This document shows, one piece after another, positions 26,606-35,492 of a stretch of DNA of 64,000 nt. This DNA is from Mycobacterium bohemicum DSM 44277. Lineage in GTDB: Bacteria > Actinomycetota > Actinomycetes > Mycobacteriales > Mycobacteriaceae. The notes below the pieces were generated by a model. The model saw only the letters and a program-made list of their open reading frames with translations. It did not search any database and was not told where the DNA came from. Numbering within the stretch: the first letter of the stretch is position 1; each line of letters begins with the position of its first letter. Position numbers and translations under genes: made by a program. The stretch spans positions 1 through 64,000 of the forward strand of contig NZ_CSTD01000001.1 in NCBI RefSeq assembly GCF_001053185.1, read 5' to 3'.

Positions 26606-27978
26606 CCCACCCAGACCGTCTTGGCGTTACAGAACGCGCGGATCCCGAGGCCGGCCAGCTCGCGGCCGTAGCCCGACCGCTTGACGCCCCCGAACCCCAG
26701 CTCGGGGTACGACACCGTCATGCCGTTGATGAAGACCTGGCCCGCCTCGATCTCGTCGATGAACCGCTGCTGCTCGGCCTCGTCGCTGGTCCAGGCATTG
26801 GAGCCCAGGCCGAAGGTCGTGGCATTGGCGATCTCGATGGCCTCGTCGATGCTCTGCGCCCGGTACATCGAGGCGACCGGTCCGAAGACCTCCTCGGTGT
26901 ACAGCGCCATGTCCCTGGTGATGTCGGTGACCACGGTCGGCGGGTAGAACCACCCGGGCCCGTCCAGCGGCTTGCCGCCGGTGCGGAGCTTCGCACCCGC
27001 GGCGACGGCGTCGTCGACCTGCTGGGCGATCTCGTCGCGGCCCGACTCGGTGGCCAGCGGGCCGACGTCGGTGTCCGGGTCGGTCGGGTCGCCGACCTTC
27101 AGCGCCTCCATGCGCTCGACGTACTTGTCGACGAACGCGTCGTAGATGTCGGTGTGGACGATGAACCGCTTTGCGGCGATGCAGGATTGGCCGTTGTTCT
27201 GCACGCGCGCGGTGACCGCGGTCTTGACCGCCTCCTCGAGGTCGGCGGATGGCATCACGATGAACGGGTCGCTGCCGCCGAGCTCCAGCACGGTCGGTTT
27301 GATCTCGTCGCCGGCGATCGCGGCAACCGATTGGCCGGCCGGTTCGCTGCCGGTGAGGGTGGCCGCCGCGACCCGGGGATCGCGCAGGATGCGCTCCACG
27401 GCGCTCGACGAAACGAGCAGCGTCTGGAAGCAGCCGTCGGGGAAGCCGCCGCGGGCGATAACGTCGGAGAGATAGAGCGCCGACTGCGGCACGTTGGAGG
27501 CGTGCTTGAGGATCCCGACGTTGCCGGCCATCAGCGCCGGCGCGGCGAAGCGGACTGCCTGCCAGAGCGGGAAGTTCCACGGCATCACGGCCAGCACGAC
27601 CCCGAGCGGTTGGTAGCGGATGTATGCCTTCTTGGCGCCGACCTTCCCGGCGTCGGCTTGCTCATCGGCCAAAAGCTTCTCGGCGTTCTCGGCGTAGTAC
27701 CGAAAACCCTTGGCGCACTTGAGCGTTTCCGCCTTGGCCGACGCCAGGGTCTTGCCCATCTCCAGGGTCATCATCGCGGCGACCTCGTCCGCCTCCGCCT
27801 CCAGCAGGTCCGCGGTGGCGTTTGCCCACCCCGCTCGCTGGGCAAAGGTGGTGTTGTGGCGGTAGTCCTGGAACCGGGCGTACGCGCGGGCAATGGCCGC
27901 GTCGACTTCGTCGTCGGTGGCGGGGGTGAAGGTCTTTACCGTCTCGCCGGTGGCCGGGTTGATCGTGGCGATGGGCAC
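26602..27978 (-). CDS. gabD1: Succinate-semialdehyde dehydrogenase GabD1
   Basis: A 458-residue aldehyde dehydrogenase that converts succinate semialdehyde to succinate. Catalytic Cys266 is in [12 protein letters not shown], Glu232 in LELGGSD, and the cofactor loop is [14 protein letters not shown]. Length equals the ~457-residue functional form of Rv0234c. M. tuberculosis GabD1 prefers NADP+. ATG 27978. Transcription is convergent with R2lox, the two TAG stops overlapping in one CTAG; upstream it faces the acetolactate-synthase-like gene. Confidence 0.92.
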   Translation of the reverse strand: MPIATINPATGETVKTFTPATDDEVDAAIARAYARFQDYRHNTTFAQRAGWANATADLLEAEADEVAAMMTLEMGKTLASAKAETLKCAKGFRYYAENAEKLLADEQADAGKVGAKKAYIRYQPLGVVLAVMPWNFPLWQAVRFAAPALMAGNVGILKHASNVPQSALYLSDVIARGGFPDGCFQTLLVSSSAVERILRDPRVAAATLTGSEPAGQSVAAIAGDEIKPTVLELGGSDPFIVMPSADLEEAVKTAVTARVQNNGQSCIAAKRFIVHTDIYDAFVDKYVERMEALKVGDPTDPDTDVGPLATESGRDEIAQQVDDAVAAGAKLRTGGKPLDGPGWFYPPTVVTDITRDMALYTEEVFGPVASMYRAQSIDEAIEIANATTFGLGSNAWTSDEAEQQRFIDEIEAGQVFINGMTVSYPELGFGGVKRSGYGRELAGLGIRAFCNAKTVWVG

Positions 27979-28058
27979 GCTGACATCCTTCGCTTCGAGG
28001 TTGGTAAGAGGTGCAACACCCAGCCTGCCACTATCGTTCCCCCAAGGGAGGTGCCGGG

Positions 28059-29705
28059 ATGAGCAAGGCCGCTGAGCTGATGGTCAAGTGCCTGGAGAAC
28101 GAGGGGGTGGCCGTCGTCTTCGGGCTGCCGGGGGAGGAGAACATCCGGTTCGTGCGGGCGCTGGCGTCCTCCGGCATCCGCTACGTGCTGACCCGGCACG
28201 AGCAGGGGGCCGCGTTCATGGCCGAGATGTATGGGCGCGTCACCGGGCGCGCGGCGGTGGTCTCCGCCACGCTGGGCCCCGGGGCGATCAACATGCAGCT
28301 CGGGGTCGCCGACGCCACGACCAACAGCACGCCGCTGGTCGCGATCTCCGCGCAGGTCGGCCAGGACCGCGAGTTCAAGGAGTCCCACCAGTACGTCGAC
28401 CTGGTGTCGATGTTCGCGCCCATCACCCGCTGGGCCGCCGACATCCCCACCGCCCGCGCCATCCCGGAGATGTTCCGCAAGGCGTTCAAGGTGGCCGAGA
28501 CCGAACGCCCGGCCGCGGTCTACCTCGCCGTGCCCGAGCACATAGATGCAGATGAATCCGACTACGACCTGGCGCCGTTGCCGCGCAACGTCGTTCGCGC
28601 CGACGCCCCCGCACCCCGGCAGGTGGAGCGGGCGGTCGACATCCTGCGCCAGGCCAAGCGCCCGGTGATGCTGGCCGGGCACGGCGCCGCCCGCGCCGGC
28701 GCCACGGCCGCGCTGGTGCGGTTCTCCGAGGCGTTCGGGGTGCCGGTCGCCAACACCTTCCACGGCAAGGGCGTGATGCCCGACGACCATCCCAACGGCA
28801 TCGGGACGCTGGGTTTCATGCGCCACGACTACGTCAACTTCGGCTTCGACAACGCCGACGTGGTGATCGCGGTCGGCTACGAGCTCCAGGAGTTCGACCC
28901 GGTCCGGATCAACCCGCAGGCCGACAAGAAGATCATCCACATTCACCGCTTCCCGGCCGAGGTCGACGCGCACTATTCGGTCGACGTCGGAATCATCGGC
29001 GACATCAGCGCCTCGCTGGACGCGCTCACCAAGGGGCTCGCCGGCCAGGCCTATGAGGCCGACCCGGAGGTGCCCGGTGCGGGTCTGCTCGCGGAGGAAT
29101 TCGCGCGGGGGCAAGGGGATTCGCGCTTTCCGCTGGCGCCCGCGCGGGTCGTCGCCGACACCCGGGCCGCGCTGGGCCGCAGCGACGTCGTGCTGGTCGA
29201 CACCGGCGCCACCAAGATGTGGATGGCGCGGCTCTACCCGACATACGAACCCAACACGTGCCTGGTTTCGAATGGCTTGTCCACCATGGGTTTTGCCCTG
29301 CCCGGTGCGCTGGGCGTCAAGCTGGCGCGGTCGGAGTCGAAGGTGCTGGCCGTCGTCGGCGACGGCGCGTTCCTGATGAACTCCCAGGAGATCGAGACGG
29401 CCGTCCGCGAGCGCATCCCGCTGGTGGTGTTGATCTGGGAGGACGGCGGCTACGGGCTCATCGAGTGGAAGATGGACCTCGAGCTCGGCGAGCACTACTA
29501 CGTCAATTTCGGCAACCCCGACATCGTCAAGTACGCGGAAAGCTTCGGCGCCAAGGGATATCGGATCGCCAGCGCCGACGACCTGCTCCCGACGCTGCGG
29601 GCCGCCCTCGACGACGACGGGGTGTCGCTGATCTGTTGCCCGGTGGACTACTCCGAGAACCTGCGGCTCACCGACCGGCTCGGCGAGCTGGACGAGACGC
29701 TGTAA
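28059..29705 (+). CDS. Acetolactate-synthase-like thiamine-diphosphate enzyme
   Basis: A 548-residue ThDP enzyme with the three domains of the acetohydroxyacid synthase family. Glu48 in LTRHEQGAAFMAE activates the cofactor, the central transhydrogenase-like domain follows, and the C-terminal ThDP/Mg motif starts at VVGDGAFLMNSQE. The pattern LMNSQEIETA and GGYGLIEWK is like catabolic AlsS rather than biosynthetic IlvB. No small regulatory subunit gene follows. ATG 28059 follows AAGGGAGG. Likely reaction: 2 pyruvate to acetolactate plus CO2; another 2-ketoacid is possible. I do not recall it at this locus in M. tuberculosis. Confidence 0.82.
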   Translation: MSKAAELMVKCLENEGVAVVFGLPGEENIRFVRALASSGIRYVLTRHEQGAAFMAEMYGRVTGRAAVVSATLGPGAINMQLGVADATTNSTPLVAISAQVGQDREFKESHQYVDLVSMFAPITRWAADIPTARAIPEMFRKAFKVAETERPAAVYLAVPEHIDADESDYDLAPLPRNVVRADAPAPRQVERAVDILRQAKRPVMLAGHGAARAGATAALVRFSEAFGVPVANTFHGKGVMPDDHPNGIGTLGFMRHDYVNFGFDNADVVIAVGYELQEFDPVRINPQADKKIIHIHRFPAEVDAHYSVDVGIIGDISASLDALTKGLAGQAYEADPEVPGAGLLAEEFARGQGDSRFPLAPARVVADTRAALGRSDVVLVDTGATKMWMARLYPTYEPNTCLVSNGLSTMGFALPGALGVKLARSESKVLAVVGDGAFLMNSQEIETAVRERIPLVVLIWEDGGYGLIEWKMDLELGEHYYVNFGNPDIVKYAESFGAKGYRIASADDLLPTLRAALDDDGVSLICCPVDYSENLRLTDRLGELDETL

Positions 29706-29760
29706 GCGCTCTGCGGCACTTCCGTCACACGCGTCACGGCGGCGGGAGGACCCGGCTTTC

Positions 29761-29830
29761 TGCCCGCCTCATAGCGACAATTCCCGTCCGGACGCACGCT
29801 CTCCCCGGCGTTGTCGCTATGAGGCGGGCA
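29761..29830. repeat. Large perfect inverted repeat (20-base arms, 30-base loop)
   Basis: Left arm 29761-29780 begins TGCCCGCCTCATAGCG and right arm 29811-29830 is its exact reverse complement. It starts 56 bases after the acetolactate-synthase-like stop, so it could act as a terminator, but there is no T-tract. The arms look like a dispersed intergenic palindrome. The rest of the 312-base gap to the PE-PPE gene shows only that gene's ribosome-binding site. Confidence 0.75.
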
Positions 29831-30017
29831 CAAACCATGCCGCCCGCGCCGGGGACTGCTGGGGCGCGTGTGACGATCACCGCGGCGGGATCACCGCCGT
29901 CGGTGCAACGCGCGTTCGCGGAAAGCCGGGCCCCGGCCCGTTACGGCGGGTAGCCTCACGGATTGCGTCAGAGCCGATGACGTTCGCGCCTGTGATCGCA
30001 CCCCCAAGGAGGCGGCG

Positions 30018-31277
30018 GTGTCGTATGTGGTGACGGCCCCGGAGTCGCTGGCCGCCGCTGCCGCGGACCTGGCCCGGATCGGGTCGGCGGTCGGCGCGGC
30101 GAACGCGACGGCGGCGAGCTCCACGACGGCGCTGCTGGCCGCGGGCGCGGACGAGGTATCGGCACGCATCGCGGCGTCGTTCGGCGCGTACGGCCTGAAC
30201 TACCAGGCGCTCATCGCGCAGGCGGCGCAGCTGCACGAGCGCTTCGTGCTGGCGCTGCGGGAGAACGCGAGCGAGTACCTGACCGGTGAGATCGCCAACG
30301 AAGCGGCGATGGTGGGGCTCGAGCCGACCGGCGGCGCGCTCGCCGCGGCCGGCACCCGGATCACCATCCCCGGCGCGGGACCGCTCTACTATCCCTTCCT
30401 GCTCACCAGCTGGCCCTACCTGGGGCGCCTGATCATCACCGGGATCGGCCTGCCGGGGCCGAGTTCCGCCTCGATCCTGCAGGCGTACGACGCGCTGAAC
30501 CACGCCATCGGGGAGAACTGGTTTCCCGGCACCACCGCTCAGCTCGTCAACTATCCGGCCAGCATCAGCATCATCAGCGGGAGCCTGGCCGCTCCCGGTG
30601 TCAACAGCGCCGTCGCCACGGGACAGCAAGCGCTCAACGACCAGATCATGAACGCGTTCACCAACGGCAACGGTTCGCCGGTGTACGTCGCCGGGCTGTC
30701 GGAGGGAACGATCGTCGTCAACCGCGAGTTGGCGTACCTGGCGACCAGCCCGACCGCTCCACCCGTCAACGCCCTGAAGTTCGCGATGTTCTCCAGCCCC
30801 GAATTCGGTTTGTTCAGCACCTATCTCCCGGAGGGGCTCACCATTCCGTTGGTCGACTACACGGTGAACGGTCTGCCCAACACCCAGTACGACGTGAGCG
30901 TGGTGTTCGCGCAGTACGACTTCTTCGGCAACCCGCCCGATCGCCCGTGGAATCTTCTGGCCGACGTCAACTCGATCTTCGGGGGCATCTACTACCACAA
31001 CACGGCGGCGCTCGCCTCCCCCTCGGACGCGGTCCAGATCTCCAGTGTGACCGCCCCGTTGGGCGGCACGATCACCACCTACGAGATCCCCTCACCGACC
31101 CTGCCGATGCTGTTGCCGCTCGAGCAGATCGGGGTTCCGCAACCGATCGTCAACAACCTCAACTCGTGGCTGCAGCCGATCGTCAACGACGGCTACTCGT
31201 CGCTGACGCCCGACGCCGGGCCGTACTTCTCCCACGGCTCGCTGGTGGGCTTGCCCACCTTTCCGCCCATCCTCTAG
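30018..31277 (+). CDS. PE protein with PE-PPE hydrolase domain
   Basis: A 419-residue protein. Residues 1-~95 are a PE secretion domain with canonical Pro-Glu at residues 8-9 ([18 protein letters not shown]). The rest is a PE-PPE domain (PF08237-type serine hydrolase fold). The pentapeptide GLSEG in [16 protein letters not shown] carries the nucleophile. Members tested in M. tuberculosis are esterases or acyltransferases at the cell surface (e.g. Chp2/PapA partners), exported by ESX-5. GTG 30018 follows AAGGAGG. No PPE gene is adjacent. Confidence 0.9.
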   Translation: MSYVVTAPESLAAAAADLARIGSAVGAANATAASSTTALLAAGADEVSARIAASFGAYGLNYQALIAQAAQLHERFVLALRENASEYLTGEIANEAAMVGLEPTGGALAAAGTRITIPGAGPLYYPFLLTSWPYLGRLIITGIGLPGPSSASILQAYDALNHAIGENWFPGTTAQLVNYPASISIISGSLAAPGVNSAVATGQQALNDQIMNAFTNGNGSPVYVAGLSEGTIVVNRELAYLATSPTAPPVNALKFAMFSSPEFGLFSTYLPEGLTIPLVDYTVNGLPNTQYDVSVVFAQYDFFGNPPDRPWNLLADVNSIFGGIYYHNTAALASPSDAVQISSVTAPLGGTITTYEIPSPTLPMLLPLEQIGVPQPIVNNLNSWLQPIVNDGYSSLTPDAGPYFSHGSLVGLPTFPPIL

Positions 31278-31284
31278 GTCGCGC

Positions 31285-31809
31285 CTACTGCGACCAGAAC
31301 GAGGTGCCGCCCGATGCGGAGGAGCCGCCCAGACCCGGGTCGCCGAAGCAGCGAACGAGGTCCACAGTCGCACCGGCCCGACCCGCTTTGGCCACCGCCG
31401 CCGCAGCGGCCGCGCTGCGGGTCGTTGCCCAGGCCCCGACGAAGGTGTGGCCGTCGTCGGACAGGGCTACACAACCGCCCACGCCCTCGGCAAGAATGCG
31501 GCAGTCGGTCGCGCCGTGCCTCGCGGCGCAATGGTTCACCGCGTAATCCTCGACGTGATCGAGGCTGGCCAGGCTGCCGCCCGTCGTGGTCTCGACCGAG
31601 CGGGTGGAGTCCGACCCCGCGATCGCGATGTAACCGCCGTCGGCCCGTGCCGGCGCCGCCGGCGCCAGCACCCAGATGACAGGCAGGGCGGCCACAGCAA
31701 AAAGCGTCAACACCGAGCCGCGCAAGCGAAAGCTCCCGATGGCCAACGGCTCACGCCGAGCAAAACCGGACAACACCACCGTCCACGCTGATCCTTCAAC
31801 GGACGCCAC
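31285..31809 (-). CDS. Secreted DUF4189-domain protein
   Basis: A ~174-residue protein with an N-terminal hydrophobic segment (VLTLFAVAALPVIWVLAPAAPARA, cleavage after ARADGG likely). A DUF4189 domain follows: DYAVNHCAARHGATDCRILAEG, CVALSDDGHTFVGAWA and TRSAAAAAAVAKA. Three cysteines plus one near the C-terminus probably form disulfides. The start is uncertain: GTG 31809 gives an unusually long leader and a GTG further in is possible. The function of DUF4189 is unknown. It is convergent with the PE-PPE gene, seven bases apart. Confidence 0.75.
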   Translation of the reverse strand: MASVEGSAWTVVLSGFARREPLAIGSFRLRGSVLTLFAVAALPVIWVLAPAAPARADGGYIAIAGSDSTRSVETTTGGSLASLDHVEDYAVNHCAARHGATDCRILAEGVGGCVALSDDGHTFVGAWATTRSAAAAAAVAKAGRAGATVDLVRCFGDPGLGGSSASGGTSFWSQ

Positions 31810-31929
31810 CCTTGGGCGTCGTCTCGTAGCGTGCGGGATTCAAGCGCTATTCGCCACGTGTTTTACAAAGCGTTGACAGCGGCGTAGCAATTTTTCACAC
31901 ATGTGATCCGGGTGACGTCGAGGCGCGGA

Positions 31930-33378
31930 CTAGCCGTGGCTCCGCGACGCCGGCGTCGCCGCCGCGATCGGCGGCACGTACGTACCCACCAACCGGCGAT
32001 GCCACCACGCCCGCTCGCGGCGCAGCTCGGACCACGTGGTGAACCGATACTGATACAGCCGCGCACGCACAAACCGCGGCGGCGCGTCCGGAAAAGGATT
32101 GTGCCGCAACAGGCGCAGCGTCGGGGCGTCGTTGCGCAGCAGGCGCTGCAGCAGCGGCCCCAGCCACGGCTGCGCGTAGCCGGGGGAGATGGCGGCGAAC
32201 CACATCAGCCAGTCCAGGCGCAGGTGGTAGGGGGCCCACTGCCGCGGCAGCCGTCGCACGCCGCCCGGCTTGCCCTTGAATTCGTATTCCAGCCAGACGG
32301 TGTCGGCGGTGACGGCGGCCGCCGCGGTGCCCTCGATCACCACCTCGCGGCGCACGCGGCCGATGCTGCCGAAGGCCCCGTAGGTGTTCACCAGGTGAAA
32401 AGGGTTGAAGGACATGTTCATCCGCTGCCGCGACGACAGCATGTTGCGCAGCGGCCAATAGCTCAACACCAGCACGGCGCCGGCGAACCCGGCCACCAGA
32501 GCGGCGAACCACAGCGGCGGCGCCGACCAGGCCGGGTGCGCGGGCAGCGGCACCAGCGCGGACACCGCCGTGTCGTCGATGGCGCTGCACGCCAGCAGGA
32601 TCGTCAGCCAGTTGAGCCAGGCGAAGTTACCCGAGGCCACCAGCCACAGCTGGGTCACGACGACGATCGCGGCGGCCGCGGCCGCCACGGGCTGCGGGGC
32701 GAACAGCCCGAACGGCACGATCAGTTGCGCAACGTGGTTGCCCGCCGCCTCGATCCGGTGCAGCGGCCGGGGCAGGTGATGGAAGAACCAGCTCAACGGC
32801 CCGGGCATGGGCTGGGTCTCATGGTGGTAGTACAGGCACGTCAGGTCCCGCCAGCAGGGGTCGCCGCGCATCTTGATCAGGCCGGCCCCGAACTCGACCC
32901 GGAACAGCAGCAACCGCATCATCCACAGGGTCAGCAGCGGCGGCGCGACGCGGTCGTTGCCGAGGAAGATCATCAGGAACCCGGTCTCCAGCAGCAGCGA
33001 CTCCCAGCCGAACGAGTACCAGGCCTGCCCGACGTTCACCACCGACAGGTACAGCACCCACAGCCCCAGCCACATCAGCATCGACACCCCGAGCGGGGCC
33101 AGGTCACCCGCACCGGCGACGACGGCCGCGGCCAGCGCGGCGCCGAACCAGCAGACGGCGGCGAACAACCGATCGCTGTAGCGCAGGTGAAAAAGGCTGG
33201 GGGTGCGCCAAAACGATTGCGCGGCAACATATCGGGGAACGGGAAGGATGCCGTGTTCGCCGATGAGCGCCCGGAACTGGGCGGCCGCCCCGACGAACGC
33301 GATCAGGTAGACGGCCGCGACTCCGCGCTCCAGCACGAGCCTGCCCAGCCAGTACTCGGGCGCCGAAAACCATCCCAT
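31930..33378 (-). CDS. Lipase maturation factor family membrane protein (Rv0235c-like)
   Basis: A 482-residue polytopic membrane protein, the same length as I recall for Rv0235c, with ~8 hydrophobic helices in the first 320 residues. The LMF signature is present: FGWESLLLETGFL, LWMMRLLLFRVEFGAGLIKMRGD, YYHHETQPMPGPLSWFFHHLP, then FNPFHLVNTYGAFGSI and a basic C-terminal domain. In animals LMF1 helps lipases fold in the ER; the bacterial role is unknown. It lies upstream of the aftD remnant on the same strand order as M. tuberculosis (aftD then Rv0235c). Confidence 0.9.
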   Translation of the reverse strand: MGWFSAPEYWLGRLVLERGVAAVYLIAFVGAAAQFRALIGEHGILPVPRYVAAQSFWRTPSLFHLRYSDRLFAAVCWFGAALAAAVVAGAGDLAPLGVSMLMWLGLWVLYLSVVNVGQAWYSFGWESLLLETGFLMIFLGNDRVAPPLLTLWMMRLLLFRVEFGAGLIKMRGDPCWRDLTCLYYHHETQPMPGPLSWFFHHLPRPLHRIEAAGNHVAQLIVPFGLFAPQPVAAAAAAIVVVTQLWLVASGNFAWLNWLTILLACSAIDDTAVSALVPLPAHPAWSAPPLWFAALVAGFAGAVLVLSYWPLRNMLSSRQRMNMSFNPFHLVNTYGAFGSIGRVRREVVIEGTAAAAVTADTVWLEYEFKGKPGGVRRLPRQWAPYHLRLDWLMWFAAISPGYAQPWLGPLLQRLLRNDAPTLRLLRHNPFPDAPPRFVRARLYQYRFTTWSELRRERAWWHRRLVGTYVPPIAAATPASRSHG

Positions 33379-33449
33379 GCCCGCAACTCCTCGGACGTCG
33401 CGCCTCTTCAGTCAACCAGCCGGCGATCCGGGAGCCAACACCGAAAAAT

Positions 33450-34745
33450 TCAGTCCCGCCGCCGCGCCACCGTGACCACCGAAGCCGCAAGTGCCGCAAG
33501 CGAAATGAGGGCCAGCAATTGCACGATCGCCCAGTGGCCGGCGTAACCGTCGACCGATCGCCACGGATGCCGGGACAGCACCGCCCCGGCCAGGATCAGC
33601 CCGCCCGCGCTCAGCGCGACGGTGGTCCGGTACCGGCCGCGCAGCGCGTACCGCAGGCCCAGCGCGGCGCCGGTGACCACAACACCGGCCGCCCCGGCGA
33701 CGACGCCCCCCGCCCCCAGCACCGCGATCGCCGCCCAGATCCCGGAAACCCGGGGCCGCGCGGGCGGTTCTTCGTCGTCGCCTCGGCGGCGGGTGCGCCA
33801 GAACGCGAGCGCGGCCAGCAGCGGCAGCAACGCCAGCCCGACCGCCAGGCCCGCGCGGTAAAGGCCGTTCGAGGCGAAGGTCAGCGTGATGGTGCCCGCG
33901 TCGCCCGCGGGCACCACCCAGCCCTGCTGCCAGCCGTTGACGGCGACGGGCGTCAGGCGGGCACCGGTGCCGGTGCGGGCCACCCAGCCCGGGTTGATGC
34001 TTTCGGGGATGACCAGCAGCCGCGGTCGGGCCGACGCGGGTGCCCGCACCTGGCGGCGTCCCTCGCCCCAGGCCAGGACGGGCGCCGGAACCGTTGCGGC
34101 GCTGGGACTGTCGGCGGAAGCGGTCAGCTCGGCCCCGTCCACCACGAACTGGGCGCCGGGGCTGATCAGCAGCTCCTGGTGTCCGGGCGGCAGCGCGATC
34201 GGGCCCCCCTCGCAGGGCAGCGCCGGCACCGGGTCGCCGTCGAGCAGCGCGCCGACGGTGGTGTCGATGCGGGTGTGCACGAACCGGCCCGCGATGGCGA
34301 TGACCGGCCCGTCATCGCATCCGACGCTGACCCGCCGGGCGCGGTTGCGGGGACCGTCGGCCGGGGCGATCGCATTGCCGTCGCTGCCCAGCACCGCCAC
34401 CTCGGCCAGCCCGGGCGGCTTGAGCTGGTCGAAGCCCAGCGCGTTGCGGTCGATGATGTCCTGCCAGTCCAGCAGGCTGATGGTGACGGTGTCGGTCACC
34501 CGGGGCCGCAACGACAGCGTCTGCGGCTGGTCGCCGCCCAGCTCCCGTACCTGGGGCCCGTCGCCCAGGTTGACCGCCACCATCGTCGGGCGGGCGGGCA
34601 GCGGCGACCGGCCGGCGAGCACGCGCAGCCCGGCGACCTCGGTGGGCCGCGGCAGCGTGAGGGTCAGGCTGGGCGCGGTGTTGTGCTGCACCACCCGCTG
34701 CGGCGCCGTCCACGCGGTGGCCGGGTCGCCGTCGGTGGCCGCGAG
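33450..34745 (-). pseudogene. aftD: C-terminal remnant of arabinofuranosyltransferase AftD
   Basis: About 430 residues matching the C-terminal end of AftD, the membrane enzyme that adds alpha-1,3-branched arabinofuranose to arabinogalactan/lipoarabinomannan. A carbohydrate-binding-like beta domain (from ATDGDPATAWTAPQRVV) is followed by an Arg-rich loop and ~4 terminal helices. AftD is about 1,400 residues in M. tuberculosis (Rv0236c). Here the frame stops at an in-frame TGA near 34760, and the N-terminal ~1,000 residues with the GT-C catalytic domain are absent. lpqI, which should lie between aftD and the next tetR, is missing too. AftD is reported essential, so an assembly gap is a serious alternative to real deletion. 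Confidence 0.75.
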
Positions 34746-34855
34746 GCGAACACGTCACCCATCAGCTCGAGCATCGCGTCCGCTTCGCCGACCTTGGCGG
34801 GCGGCGTCACGAACGGGTGCTTCTCGCGGTTGTAGACGGGCTGGAAAGGCAAGCG
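34746..34855. other. Junction region between aftD remnant and tetR
   Basis: On the minus strand this stretch reads as an open, protein-like frame (FQPVYNREKHPFVTPP, then KVGEADAMLELMGDVFASR) that does not join the AftD frame. It could be the end of another gene fused at a deletion point, or chance. The final bases GGAAAGGCAAGCG are the ribosome-binding site of the tetR gene. Confidence 0.4.
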
Positions 34856-35476
34856 ATGGCGGGTGGTACCAAGCGGCTGCCGCGTGCCGTCCGTGAGCAG
34901 CAGATGCTCGACGCCGCCGTGCAGATGTTCTCCGTCAACGGCTATCACGAGACGTCGATGGACGCCATCGCCGCCGAGGCGCAGATCTCCAAGCCGATGC
35001 TGTACCTGTATTACGGCTCCAAGGAGGACCTGTTCGGCGCCTGCCTGAACCGCGAGCTGGGCCGGTTCATCGACGCGGTCCGCGCCGGCGTCGACTTCAC
35101 GCAGAATCCTAAAGACCTGCTGCGCAACACCATTGGCTCGTTCCTGCGGTACATCGACACCAACCGGGCGTCGTGGATCGTGATGTACACCCAGGCCACC
35201 AGCTCGCAGGCGTTCGCCCACCTGGTGCGCGAGGGCCGCGAGCAGATCATCGAACTGGTCGCCGCGCTGGTGCGGGCCGGCAGCCGCACCCCGCGGCCCG
35301 ACCGCGACTACGAGATGATGGCCGTGGCCTTGGTGGGCGCCGGCGAGGCGATGGCCAACCGCCTGAGCACGGACGACATCGATGTCGACGAGGCGGCCGA
35401 GTTGATGATCAACCTGTTCTGGCACGGCCTGCGGGGCGCACCGGAGGAGCGTGGAGCCGCCGCGGCCGCCGGCTAG
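34856..35476 (+). CDS. TetR-family regulator (Rv0238-like)
   Basis: A 206-residue TetR protein. The HTH lies in the first 50 residues (REQQMLDAAVQMFSVNGYHETSM, AAEAQISKPMLYLYYGSKEDL), followed by an all-helical effector domain. ATG 34856 follows GGAAAGG at six bases, and MAGGTKRLPRAVREQQ matches the remembered start of Rv0238. Its normal upstream neighbour lpqI is missing. The gene runs into a ClC transporter gene 16 bases later. Its target is unknown. Confidence 0.9.
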   Translation: MAGGTKRLPRAVREQQMLDAAVQMFSVNGYHETSMDAIAAEAQISKPMLYLYYGSKEDLFGACLNRELGRFIDAVRAGVDFTQNPKDLLRNTIGSFLRYIDTNRASWIVMYTQATSSQAFAHLVREGREQIIELVAALVRAGSRTPRPDRDYEMMAVALVGAGEAMANRLSTDDIDVDEAAELMINLFWHGLRGAPEERGAAAAAG

Positions 35477-35492
35477 CCCCTACATTCGTGGG

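Noticed and set aside
28011..28058. Earlier GTG/ATG starts of the acetolactate-synthase-like gene
   Set aside because: The AAGGGAGG ribosome-binding site lies inside this stretch, directly before ATG 28059.
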